Shown here one piece after another: positions 1 through 7,542 of a DNA stretch of 64,000 nt (positions are counted from its first letter, which is position 1; each line of letters starts with the position of its first letter). The DNA lies in NCBI RefSeq assembly GCF_026676115.1, contig NZ_JAPONB010000001.1, positions 310,001-374,000 of the forward strand. The letters run 5' to 3'. A program made the position numbers and the translations under genes. The DNA is from Salinimicrobium sp. TH3 (GTDB taxonomy: Bacteria; Bacteroidota; Bacteroidia; Flavobacteriales; Flavobacteriaceae). The notes beneath the pieces were generated by a model. It saw only the letters and a program-made list of their open reading frames with translations. It was not told where the DNA came from and ran no database searches.

Positions 1-171
1 AACCTTTTAAAAAGTGATGCTCCTACAAATGGAACTTTCAATCCTACTCTTCAAAGTATTGTTGATAAATTTAATAATGGAACTGTTCCACAAGGTCTTT
101 TTTCAACCACATACACGGCTACTGTAAATGGTTGTACCGACTCTGTTAAGGTTGGAGCTACTGTAGATTAA
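1..171 (+). CDS. C-terminal end of a probable secreted/surface protein (partial)
   Basis: An open frame runs in from the window edge and stops at TAA 169-171, giving 56 residues. It is rich in Thr, Asn, Gly and Val (for example YTATVNGCTDSVKVGATVD at the end), the composition of extracellular beta-sandwich repeats in Bacteroidetes adhesins and SprB-like surface proteins. A strong terminator follows 19 bp after the stop, which supports a real gene end. Start, full length and family cannot be seen; there is no recognisable T9SS sorting domain in the visible part. Confidence 0.6.
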   Translation, partial: NLLKSDAPTNGTFNPTLQSIVDKFNNGTVPQGLFSTTYTATVNGCTDSVKVGATVD

Positions 172-189
172 TTTCCTATTCATACTTAT

Positions 190-229
190 AAATACAAAAG
201 GAGCTAAAAATTTAGCTCCTTTTGTATTT
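190..229 (+). terminator. Rho-independent terminator after the upstream partial gene
   Basis: A perfect 19-bp inverted repeat (190-208 pairs with 211-229) with a 2-nt centre; the arms contain AAAAGGAGCTA and TAGCTCCTTTT, so it carries A-rich and T-rich flanks on both strands. It lies just after the stop of the upstream partial gene. Confidence 0.85.
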
Positions 230-338
230 ATAGATTCTATCATTTATTTAAAGTTTTTTTTAACGCTCTTCAAACAGGAGGGAATCTCTTATTTTTATAA
301 TTTTGGAAATATTCCAATTAATAGGAAATTATCCAATA

Positions 339-1559
339 ATGGAGAAGAATAAAGCTATCTTACATCTCGACCTGGACACTTTTTTCGTGTCTGTAGAGCG
401 CAAGTTGCATCCCGAGCTTAATAACCGTCCGGTGCTGGTGGGTGGTTTGGGAGATCGCGGGGTGGTGGCGGCATGTAGTTATGAAACGCGCCGGTACGGG
501 GTGCATTCGGGCATGGCGATGAAAGTGGCCCGGCAGCTGTGTCCCGCCGCCACTATTATCAAGGGAGAAACCACCACTTACAGTAAATATTCCAACGAGG
601 TAACCGAGATCATACAGAATAAAGTGCCCGCTTTTGAGAAAGCGAGTATCGACGAATTCTACGCCGATCTTACGGGTATGGACCGCTTCTTTGGCACCTA
701 CCAGTTTGCCACCGAGCTGCGAAAGGAGATCATCCGCGAAAGCGGACTCCCCATTTCCTTTGGCCTCTCCCGCAATAAAGTGGTGTCAAAGATCGCCACG
801 GGCGAGGCCAAGCCTAATAATCAAATCCTCATAGAAAGCGGCGGCGAAAGGTCATTCTTGGCACCCCTGTCTGTGCGTAAGATCCCAATGATAGGAGCCA
901 AGACCTTTCAGACGTTGCTGGGGCTGGGCGTGCGGGAAATAAAGACCATACAGGAGATGCCGGTGGAGATGATGGAAAGTGTGCTGGGCAAAAACGGGCG
1001 TATCATATGGAAACGGGCGCACGGGATCGATGAGGTGCCTATCATTCCGTTTCATGAGCGCAAATCTATCTCGGCCGAACGTACTTTTCACCGGGACACT
1101 ATTGATATGGTACAGTTAAATGCCACCCTCACCGCTATGACCGAGAGCCTGGCGTACCAGCTGCGGCGCGGGGATAAGCTTACGTCGAATATAAGTGTGA
1201 AGATTCGGTATTCAGATTTTAATACCTATACCAAACAGGCGAGCATTCCCTACACCAGCGCCGATCATATTTTGATCCCCAAGATCGAAGAACTCTTTAG
1301 GCAGCTGTACAACCGGCGGTTGTTGATAAGGCTGGTGGGAGTGAAGTTTGGCGGACTCGTAGGCGGGCATTACCAGATCAATCTTTTTGATGACAGCGAG
1401 GAAATGCTGGACCTGTATAATTCCATTGACCGCATTAGGAACAGGTTTGGGGAGAACAGCGTGATGCGGGCATCGACCATTGGCGGCACCAGCATAGGCG
1501 GAAGACAAAACTCCTTCGACGGCGCCCCACCTATGTTGTATGCGCATAGACAAAATTAA
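339..1559 (+). CDS. dinB: Y-family DNA polymerase (Pol IV/DinB-type)
   Basis: Translesion polymerase, low fidelity, acts at stalled forks. The palm motif HLDLDTFFVSVE near the N-terminus carries the first catalytic Asp pair, and KASIDEFYADLTG near residue 100 the catalytic D-E. The thumb/HhH region and little-finger domain follow. QINLF at residues 346-350 fits the beta-clamp-binding consensus QLxLF. The frame is open from TTG 303, but ATG 339 (MEKNKAILHLDLD) matches the family N-terminus, so it was chosen; this gives 406 residues, somewhat longer than classic Pol IV. It is followed 361 bp downstream by a second polymerase gene in the same direction, as in inducible mutagenesis cassettes of Bacteroidetes. 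Base composition looks richer in G+C than the sequence before it. No regulator gene is visible beside it. Confidence 0.93.
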   Translation: MEKNKAILHLDLDTFFVSVERKLHPELNNRPVLVGGLGDRGVVAACSYETRRYGVHSGMAMKVARQLCPAATIIKGETTTYSKYSNEVTEIIQNKVPAFEKASIDEFYADLTGMDRFFGTYQFATELRKEIIRESGLPISFGLSRNKVVSKIATGEAKPNNQILIESGGERSFLAPLSVRKIPMIGAKTFQTLLGLGVREIKTIQEMPVEMMESVLGKNGRIIWKRAHGIDEVPIIPFHERKSISAERTFHRDTIDMVQLNATLTAMTESLAYQLRRGDKLTSNISVKIRYSDFNTYTKQASIPYTSADHILIPKIEELFRQLYNRRLLIRLVGVKFGGLVGGHYQINLFDDSEEMLDLYNSIDRIRNRFGENSVMRASTIGGTSIGGRQNSFDGAPPMLYAHRQN

Positions 1560-1576
1560 TCTTCGCCCTTTGGGCG

Positions 1577-1604
1577 GTTCAAGGTTTAAAGTTCAAGGTT
1601 TAAA
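1577..1604. repeat. Tandem 14-bp duplication GTTCAAGGTTTAAA x2
   Basis: Two adjacent identical copies, 1577-1590 and 1591-1604, directly after dinB. Short GTTTAAGG-like iterations of this kind are common between genes in flavobacterial genomes. Confidence 0.8.
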
Positions 1605-1712
1605 ATTGATTTGAAGATGAAAAAAAGAAATTCCAAAATCCAGGCACCAAATTCCAATAGGAAATTTGGAGATGTGATGATTTGAAAATCTGAAGATGAG
1701 ATGTAATTCTCC

Positions 1713-1847
1713 CCGTCAGTTCGAGTGAATCTGGAACTGCGTGAGCAGGGACAGATTTGTATCGGGAACAAGGGAGTGACTGCCCGGCCTTCTTCTCGAT
1801 ACAATTTTCCCTCGCTCGCGCTCAGAAAAAATCACTCGAAGTGACGG
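1713..1847. repeat. Imperfect palindromic intergenic element (dispersed-repeat type)
   Basis: The outer arms 1713-1728 (CCGTCAGTTCGAGTGA) and 1832-1847 are inverted copies with one mismatch. Inside, TTGTATCGGGAA and TTCTCGATACAA form a second inverted pair with one mismatch. The nested arms and the 'TCGAGTGA...TCTCGATACAA...CTCGAAGTGACG' wording resemble non-coding dispersed elements of Flavobacteriaceae chromosomes. The 361-bp gap 1560-1920 between dinB and the polymerase III gene contains no convincing gene: besides this element it has the 14-bp duplication at 1577 and A-rich low-complexity sequence. Confidence 0.7.
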
Positions 1848-1920
1848 CAGGAGAAAGTCTTGGTTCTTGATTCTTGTAGCGCAGCGATCTTGGATCTTTT
1901 CATAAAAATTTGATCAAAAC

Positions 1921-4900
1921 ATGTATCTGAACAACCACACCTATTACTCCCTTCGCTACGGGACTTTCCCAGAGAAGGAACTGTGTGACCTGGCGGAAGA
2001 GAATGAGGCAACTGCAGTGGCGGTGACCGATATCAACAACACCTCGGCCTGCCTCAGCTTTTTGAAGACGGCTCAAAAATATAATTTTAAGGCCCTTATC
2101 GGGATCGATTTTAGAAATGGGGTGCAGCAGCAATATGTGGGACTGGCGCGGAATAATAATGGTTTTAAGCAGCTCAACGATCACCTCTCTACACACCTTC
2201 ACCACGATAAGGAATTCGCTGCTGAAGCTCCGCTGCTGGAGGATTGCTGGTTTATTTATCCGCTGGAGCAGGTGATGAGGTGCCAAAAATGGCATTTTAG
2301 GGAGGATGAGTTTATTGGCATTTCCGTGGAGAGCCTGCGTAAACTGAAATTCTCAAAGTACCTGCAGCTGCAGGATAAATTGGTGCTGCTGCAAACAGTA
2401 AGCTTCCGGAATAAAAGAGATTACAATGCTCACCGCCTGCTGCGGGCCATTGATAAGAACATTTTGTTAAGTCAGCTGCCCGAAGTAGAACAGGGCTCTC
2501 CCACTCATAAAATGTTACCCGAAAATTCCCTTTTTGAAACCTTTGCAGATTATCCTTTTATCCCTGAAAATACGCAGCGCCTTATCGATGGCTGCGAGGT
2601 CAACTTTAGTTTTGACAGCGCCCGCCAAAACCGAAACCTGCAGATCTTTGGCAACAGCAAAGAGGAAGATGCTGAAGTGCTAAGGGCACTTTGCTATAAA
2701 AAACTGCCGCGCCGTTATCCCAACGCCAATTCCGAAACTCTGGTGCGGGTAGAGAAGGAGCTGGACGCGATCATTAGCCTGGGTTTTGTGTCTTACTTTT
2801 TAATCAACCACGATATCGTGGAGTATGCCAAATCGAAGAATTACCCGTTCATTGGCCGGGGCAGCGGGGCGAATTCGGTGGTGGCTTACATCATTGGCAT
2901 CACCAATGTAGATCCCATTGAACTCAATCTTTATTTTGAGCGCTTTATCAATGCGAGCCGTCACTCGCCGCCCGACTTTGATATCGACTTCTCCTGGAAA
3001 GACCGGCAGGATGTGACCAATTATATTTTCCGAAGATATAAGAATACTGCGTTGCTGGCTACTTATGTTACTTTTAAGCGGCGGGCTGTAATAAGGGAGC
3101 TGGGGAAAGTTTTCGGGTTACCCAAAGCAGAGATCGACAAGCTTTCTTCAGGCTATTTTGATCCTAAGGATATTGATGAGATGGAGAAACTGGTGTTCCG
3201 CTACAGTGGATTGATCGCCGGATTTCCTAATTATCTGAGTGTACACTCCGGCGGAATTGCCATTTTACAGGAGCCAATCCATCAATATGCCGCCACTTTT
3301 TTGCCGCCCAAGGGCTTTGCGACCATTCAGTTTGATATGAATATCGCCGAAGACGTGGGCATTTTTAAATTTGATATCCTCGCCCAGCGTGGCCTTTCCA
3401 AGATCACCGATGCCATTGAGATCATTAGGGAGAATCAATCGGGAGCTGAAATTGAAGACATGGAGAATATTTCGGTTTTCAAGAATGATCCCAACATTAA
3501 CAACCTGCTGCGCACGGGCGACTGCATGGGCGTGTTCTATGTGGAGTCGCCTGCCATGCGCGGACTTTTTCAGAAATTACAAACAAATGATTACCTGGGG
3601 CTGGTAGCGGCAAGTTCCATCATACGACCGGGAGTTTCCAACGGCGGCATGAAAGAGGAGTACATTAAGCGCCACCGCGATCCCAACCGGCGTAAACAGG
3701 CGCATCCTGTTTTAGCTGAAATTCTTTCTGAAACTTATGGCGTGATGGTGTACCAGGAAGATGTGCTCAAGATCGCCCACTATTTCGCCGGCCTCTCCCT
3801 TGAGGAAGCCGATATTCTGCGCCGTGGCATGAGCGGGAAAAAACGAAACGAGGTGGATTTTCGAAAACTGGAGGATAAATTCCGCAACAACTGCAGGGAG
3901 AAGGGATATTCCGAAGAACTTATTGAAGAGGTATGGACACAGATCATGTCCTTTGCCGGCTACGCTTTTCCGAAGGGACATTCGGCCTCCTATGCCGTGG
4001 AGAGTTACCAGAGTCTTTATCTTAAATTTTACTTTCCGCTGGAGTTCATGGTTGCCTGTCTCAATAATGGCGGTGGTTTTTATGATGTGGAAACTTACAT
4101 CCAGGAGATACGCAAGTGCGGCGGAAGGGTGCATCCGCCATGTATCAACAAAAGCGATCATCACACTGTCATCTATGGAAAGGATATCTACCTGGGGCTG
4201 GGTTACATCAAGGAGCTGGAGATAAAGGTGGTGCAGCGCATCCTGGAGGATCGTAATTTCTTCGGAAGCTATAAATCTTTTGATGACTTTATCGACCGGG
4301 TGCCCATCTCCATTGAACAGTTGAGTATCCTGCTGAAGATTGATGCCTTCCGCTTCACCGGTGTGGATAAACATCACCTGCTGTGGAAAGCTTATTTCAA
4401 ACTCAACCGCACCCGCACCCGCAGCGGACAAACCCTGTTGTTTCGTCCGCCGCACCGCGATTTCGACCTGCCCGAACTATCACATTCCATGCTCATAGAT
4501 GCCTATGACCAGATGGAGCTGCTGGGATTTTCTTTGCACGATCACTTCAAACTGCTCAGGCCTGAAGCCTATCAAAAGCTGAAACGACCGGGAGTGGTGA
4601 TGGGTAAAGATCTGAAACAGCATATAGGTAAAACAATAGAGATCTACGGGCATCTCATCACCGCCAAACGTACGCCCACTATCAACCGGCAGTACATGTG
4701 CTTTGGGACTTTCTACGACCGTGCGGGTTATATTTTCGATACAGTACAATTCCCCCGGGCGGCAGAGCGGTTTCCGCTGCACAGCAAGGGGATCTATCTA
4801 TGTAAAGGAAAGGTAGTGGAGGAGCTGGATTATATATGCATCAACATAGAATGGCTTGAAAGACAGGAAACAGTAGGAGATCCAAGATATTTAAGCAGTA

Positions 4901-4953
4901 CGAGGATGAAGATTTCTTTTAAGGAAGATGGGAAGGGGATGATCTTAAAGTAG
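1921..4953 (+). CDS. dnaE2: Error-prone-type DNA polymerase III alpha subunit (DnaE2/ImuC-like)
   Basis: C-family polymerase of 1010 residues. An N-terminal PHP domain begins NNHTYYSLRYG; compared with the usual HLHSHYS its metal ligands look degenerate. The catalytic Asps are in PDFDIDF (D352, D354, D356 region) and KFD (D485). A tandem HhH/clamp-binding region and a C-terminal OB fold (about 895-985) follow. Replicative DnaE of this phylum is much longer (about 1400 residues or more), and the position behind dinB supports a translesion copy rather than the replicase. In mutasomes of other phyla this subunit works with ImuB and ImuA; here dinB is the only partner visible. ATG 1921 gives a complete N-terminal PHP start. 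Confidence 0.88.
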   Translation: MYLNNHTYYSLRYGTFPEKELCDLAEENEATAVAVTDINNTSACLSFLKTAQKYNFKALIGIDFRNGVQQQYVGLARNNNGFKQLNDHLSTHLHHDKEFAAEAPLLEDCWFIYPLEQVMRCQKWHFREDEFIGISVESLRKLKFSKYLQLQDKLVLLQTVSFRNKRDYNAHRLLRAIDKNILLSQLPEVEQGSPTHKMLPENSLFETFADYPFIPENTQRLIDGCEVNFSFDSARQNRNLQIFGNSKEEDAEVLRALCYKKLPRRYPNANSETLVRVEKELDAIISLGFVSYFLINHDIVEYAKSKNYPFIGRGSGANSVVAYIIGITNVDPIELNLYFERFINASRHSPPDFDIDFSWKDRQDVTNYIFRRYKNTALLATYVTFKRRAVIRELGKVFGLPKAEIDKLSSGYFDPKDIDEMEKLVFRYSGLIAGFPNYLSVHSGGIAILQEPIHQYAATFLPPKGFATIQFDMNIAEDVGIFKFDILAQRGLSKITDAIEIIRENQSGAEIEDMENISVFKNDPNINNLLRTGDCMGVFYVESPAMRGLFQKLQTNDYLGLVAASSIIRPGVSNGGMKEEYIKRHRDPNRRKQAHPVLAEILSETYGVMVYQEDVLKIAHYFAGLSLEEADILRRGMSGKKRNEVDFRKLEDKFRNNCREKGYSEELIEEVWTQIMSFAGYAFPKGHSASYAVESYQSLYLKFYFPLEFMVACLNNGGGFYDVETYIQEIRKCGGRVHPPCINKSDHHTVIYGKDIYLGLGYIKELEIKVVQRILEDRNFFGSYKSFDDFIDRVPISIEQLSILLKIDAFRFTGVDKHHLLWKAYFKLNRTRTRSGQTLLFRPPHRDFDLPELSHSMLIDAYDQMELLGFSLHDHFKLLRPEAYQKLKRPGVVMGKDLKQHIGKTIEIYGHLITAKRTPTINRQYMCFGTFYDRAGYIFDTVQFPRAAERFPLHSKGIYLCKGKVVEELDYICINIEWLERQETVGDPRYLSSTRMKISFKEDGKGMILK

Positions 4954-4957
4954 ATGC

Positions 4958-5476
4958 TTTTTTCGTTTTTCCCCACCCTAAAGGGAGCCGAAAAAAGCAT
5001 CGGTTTCAAAAGGGAATTCTACTAAAAACCATTCCCTCCCTTTAGGGTCGGGGGAAAGGAACGGGTTGGAATAATGATTATTTTTTCGTTTTTCCCTCCC
5101 GATCGTTATCGGGGCTAAAGGGAGCCGAAAAAAGCATCGGTTAGAAAAGGGAATTCTACTGAAATCCATTCCCTCCCTTTAGGGTCGGGGGAAAGGAACG
5201 GGTTGGAATAATGATTATTTTTTCGTTTTTCCCTCCCGATCGTTATCGGGGCTAAAGGGAGCCGAAAAAAGCATCGGTTAGAAAAGGGAATTCTACTGAA
5301 ATCCATTCCCTCCCTTTAGGGCCGGGGGAAAGGAATGGGTTGGAAAGATGATTATTTTTTCGTTTTTCCCTCCCGATAGCTATCGGGGCTAAAGAGTTGA
5401 AAAAGCATCAGTTAGAAAAGGGAATTCTGCTAAAATCCATTCCCTCGCTTTAGGGTCGGGGGAAAGGAATGGATTT
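4958..5476. repeat. Tandem array of about four 137-bp units
   Basis: Head-to-tail copies start at TTTTTTCGTTTTTCCC: 4958-5080 (123 bp, lacking a 14-bp piece), 5081-5217 (137 bp), 5218-5354 (137 bp) and 5355-5476 (last copy, diverged, shorter). Copies 2 and 3 are nearly identical. Each unit holds inverted segments (CCCGAT/ATCGGG around GATCGTTATC, and a TCCCTTTAGGG core), so single strands could fold into a hairpin. The short open frames in it are repeats of each other and are not genes. There are no spacers, so it is not a CRISPR. It fills the whole gap between dnaE2 and the DUF559 gene. Confidence 0.92.
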
Positions 5477-5479
5477 ATC

Positions 5480-5881
5480 CTATCTGTTACTTTTTATTAA
5501 TTCTATTTTCTCCTCAATTTCCTGCAGAACATCATCAGTGTGATTTAAAATATTTTTATTAGTAAACCTTATGAGGTTAAGATGGTTCAATCTAAGAATT
5601 TCGGTTCTTTCCAGATCCCTTTTATTTTGGTCAAGAGTTTCATGATATTTACCATCTACTTCAATAGCCAATCTCAAAGAATGGCTGTAGAAATCGACAA
5701 TATAATACTGAACAGGATGTTGTCTACGAAATTTATAAAGGGAAAACGGAGGATTTTGAAGTTTTTCCCACAGAAGGATTTCAGCCGGAGTCATATTTTT
5801 GCGAAGGAATTTCGCTCTTCCGAAGTTTTCAGGAGGAGCTCCTTTCCACATCCCATCCTGGTGGTAAAGATCATCTTTCAT
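5480..5881 (-). CDS. DUF559-family endonuclease-like protein
   Basis: A protein of 133 residues with the DUF559 layout (Vsr/PD-(D/E)XK-like superfamily): RAKFLRKNMTPAEILLWEKL, then KFRRQHPVQYYIVDFY, AIEVDGKYHE, and near the end LIRFTNKNIL. The candidate nuclease residues are the Asp of VDFY, the Glu of IEVDGKYH and the Gln/His cluster. Such small stand-alone proteins are common in Bacteroidetes, often near repeats; their substrate is not established. It is convergent with dnaE2, separated from it by the tandem array, and its stop lies at the array edge. The family match is clear; a nuclease activity is inferred. Confidence 0.85.
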   Translation of the reverse strand: MKDDLYHQDGMWKGAPPENFGRAKFLRKNMTPAEILLWEKLQNPPFSLYKFRRQHPVQYYIVDFYSHSLRLAIEVDGKYHETLDQNKRDLERTEILRLNHLNLIRFTNKNILNHTDDVLQEIEEKIELIKSNR

Positions 5882-5940
5882 CGGTAATATATTAGGTTTA
5901 TTGGAAAATAACTGCGCACTAAAGCACTGCTAATTGCCTA

Positions 5941-6168
5941 CTAAATTTCCTCTTTCCCAACAGGATGATCTTCGTACCAGTCGTCGAAGGTTTTTTCTGT
6001 AGAATAATTGTCGGTGATGACCTTATAAACGGTAAGGAGCCACCATGCCTGGCCGGATATTACGGTATAGAAGACTATGTCATAAGAAACGTTGTAGAAT
6101 ACCATTACCGCTACTGAGACCAGTAGAAGGGTCGCAACGATGACATAAAAATGGGCTGAAATTCTCAT
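5941..6168 (-). CDS. Small two-TM membrane protein of the NO-reductase cluster
   Basis: A protein of 75 residues: hydrophobic segment about 7-26 (VIVATLLLVSVAVMVFY), a second at about 30-50, then an acidic tail ending DDWYEDHPVGKEEI. No family was recognised. It is the last minus-strand gene of the block that begins with the NO reductase and lies 51 bp after the heme-copper-like gene, so it is probably co-transcribed. Its small size, membrane nature and position suggest an accessory subunit or assembly factor, but that is inference only. Confidence 0.6.
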   Translation of the reverse strand: MRISAHFYVIVATLLLVSVAVMVFYNVSYDIVFYTVISGQAWWLLTVYKVITDNYSTEKTFDDWYEDHPVGKEEI

Positions 6169-6219
6169 ATCATTAAGATAGCAAAGAACGGCGGCACAAT
6201 GAGTTAACGGACTAATAAA

Positions 6220-7440
6220 TCAATCCAATTTAGCAGAAGTTTGACTTTTCGTTAAGATATTCCTTAAGAGCAATAGAAAGGCGCTTAGTGGCAGGAAAAT
6301 GCTGCTGTAGGCGAGCAGGCGAAAGTAATCTCCAAAAAGCGGAAGTTCAAGCCAGGTCACAGTTCCTTTGTAGAAAATAAGGGTTTCGGTCATAAGAAAG
6401 GCAGCAAAATAGAGCCAGAAAATCCATTTTGGAAGTTGCAGGAGCCTGGTGTGAGAGAGGAAAGCAAGAAGGGAAATGGTCACGACACCCAAAAAAACCC
6501 AGTGCAGGTAACCTATGACAAAATCGGGAAAGCTAAAAGCCAGATTGGCGAACCAGGGAATAGCCGATAAAAGCTGTAACAGGAGCTTAAAGATGAGCAC
6601 AATCCCTGCTATGCTTAGCAGGAGTTTAAAAAATGGAGAAAAACGAAGTCGTTTCCAAAAAGGGATAACGATCTTCCAAAACTTCACAAATGCAGTGATT
6701 TGCAGGATTGCTCCCAAACCACCTAAAACATAGTAGATCCAATGCGGCTTTGTCCAGAGAACCGACAGGAAAAAACCAAGAACCACTGCAGCATTGAGGT
6801 GCCAGAAGAAGCTTTTAAAAACCTCTTTTTGAGGCTTTAGGTTTTGCTGTTCCATGAAGTAGAAAAAAATTCCGAGGAGCGCGAGGATGAACCATGCGTT
6901 ATATTGAAAATGCAGGTAAAAATATATTGACAACTTGTACCAGATGCTGGTATTACCCAAAGTGGCCATAACACCGCCTATGGCCCAGGGACCAATACTG
7001 GAGATAACCATATACCACAGGGATGCTCTAATGAGTTTAAAGGAATAGGTGTTTTTAAAGGGCGGCGGAGTCTTCTTCAGGATAAACCAGGCCATAAAAT
7101 AGGAGGCAATGAGAAAGAGCGTGGAAAATATGATCGAAAAAAGAGCATATCCTGTGAAGGGAAATGTGACCAGCATTCCTACTAAGGTAATTTGTGTAAA
7201 CCAGAAAATACGTTTATAGATCTTTCCGAAGCCGGCTTCAGAAAAATACATTTTATAGATAAGCGTGGTAAGGGCAATATATACCCAACCCAGCAATGCG
7301 ATATGCGAATGGGAATGAACAACATACCTGAAGTTGGCAGGGATGGGAATAACAAAAAAGAACCGGAGGAACACTCCCAGCAGCCCTACGAGGAAGAAAT
7401 ATCCAAGGGCAATGTTGGTGTGCTTTTTAAGATCAATCAT
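6220..7440 (-). CDS. Heme-copper-oxidase-subunit-I-like 12-TM membrane protein
   Basis: A very hydrophobic protein of 406 residues with about 12 predicted membrane helices. Two motifs recall heme ligation in oxidase/NOR subunit I: VVHSHSHIALLGWVYIAL on helix 2 and FYLHFQYNAWFILALLG in the middle. The full set of subunit I ligands (the HH pair on the CuB helices) is not seen, so it is not an ordinary oxidase or NorB. NnrS, another 12-TM heme protein linked to NO, has similar size, but its typical motifs were not recognised. The gene follows norB on the same strand after a terminator-like hairpin. A role in NO tolerance or electron transfer is inferred from the neighbours. Confidence 0.7.
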   Translation of the reverse strand: MIDLKKHTNIALGYFFLVGLLGVFLRFFFVIPIPANFRYVVHSHSHIALLGWVYIALTTLIYKMYFSEAGFGKIYKRIFWFTQITLVGMLVTFPFTGYALFSIIFSTLFLIASYFMAWFILKKTPPPFKNTYSFKLIRASLWYMVISSIGPWAIGGVMATLGNTSIWYKLSIYFYLHFQYNAWFILALLGIFFYFMEQQNLKPQKEVFKSFFWHLNAAVVLGFFLSVLWTKPHWIYYVLGGLGAILQITAFVKFWKIVIPFWKRLRFSPFFKLLLSIAGIVLIFKLLLQLLSAIPWFANLAFSFPDFVIGYLHWVFLGVVTISLLAFLSHTRLLQLPKWIFWLYFAAFLMTETLIFYKGTVTWLELPLFGDYFRLLAYSSIFLPLSAFLLLLRNILTKSQTSAKLD

Positions 7441-7461
7441 GTTTTAAAAGTAGGAAAAAGA

Positions 7462-7529
7462 GAGGAGGCAAAAAACTGCCTTTTTAACACCCCAAAAAAT
7501 GGAATATAAAAACAGCTTTTTGCCTCCTC
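7462..7529 (-). terminator. Stem-loop with U-run after norB
   Basis: 13-bp arms GAGGAGGCAAAAA (7462-7474) and TTTTTGCCTCCTC (7517-7529) with a 42-nt loop. Read on the minus strand it comes just after the norB stop and is followed by a C/T-rich stretch and T-runs. It may terminate or only partly attenuate transcription into the 406-residue membrane protein gene. Confidence 0.6.
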
Positions 7530-7542
7530 AGTAAATTTAGGT

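Noticed and set aside
303-338. Upstream TTG start for dinB
   Set aside because: The twelve extra residues (MEIFQLIGNYPI) do not look like Y-polymerase N-termini; ATG 339 gives the usual start just before the HLDLDTFF motif.
1586-1804. Minus-strand 72-residue open frame after dinB
   Set aside because: It is formed by the palindromic element and low-complexity DNA; no conserved feature.
3712-4455. 247-residue antisense frame within dnaE2
   Set aside because: Shadow of the polymerase coding strand; no domain and no own start signals.
4958-5476. CRISPR array or repeated small genes in the 137-bp array
   Set aside because: Units abut directly without unique spacers and are far too long for CRISPR repeats; the two minus-strand frames inside are copies of the repeat itself and have no start or family support.
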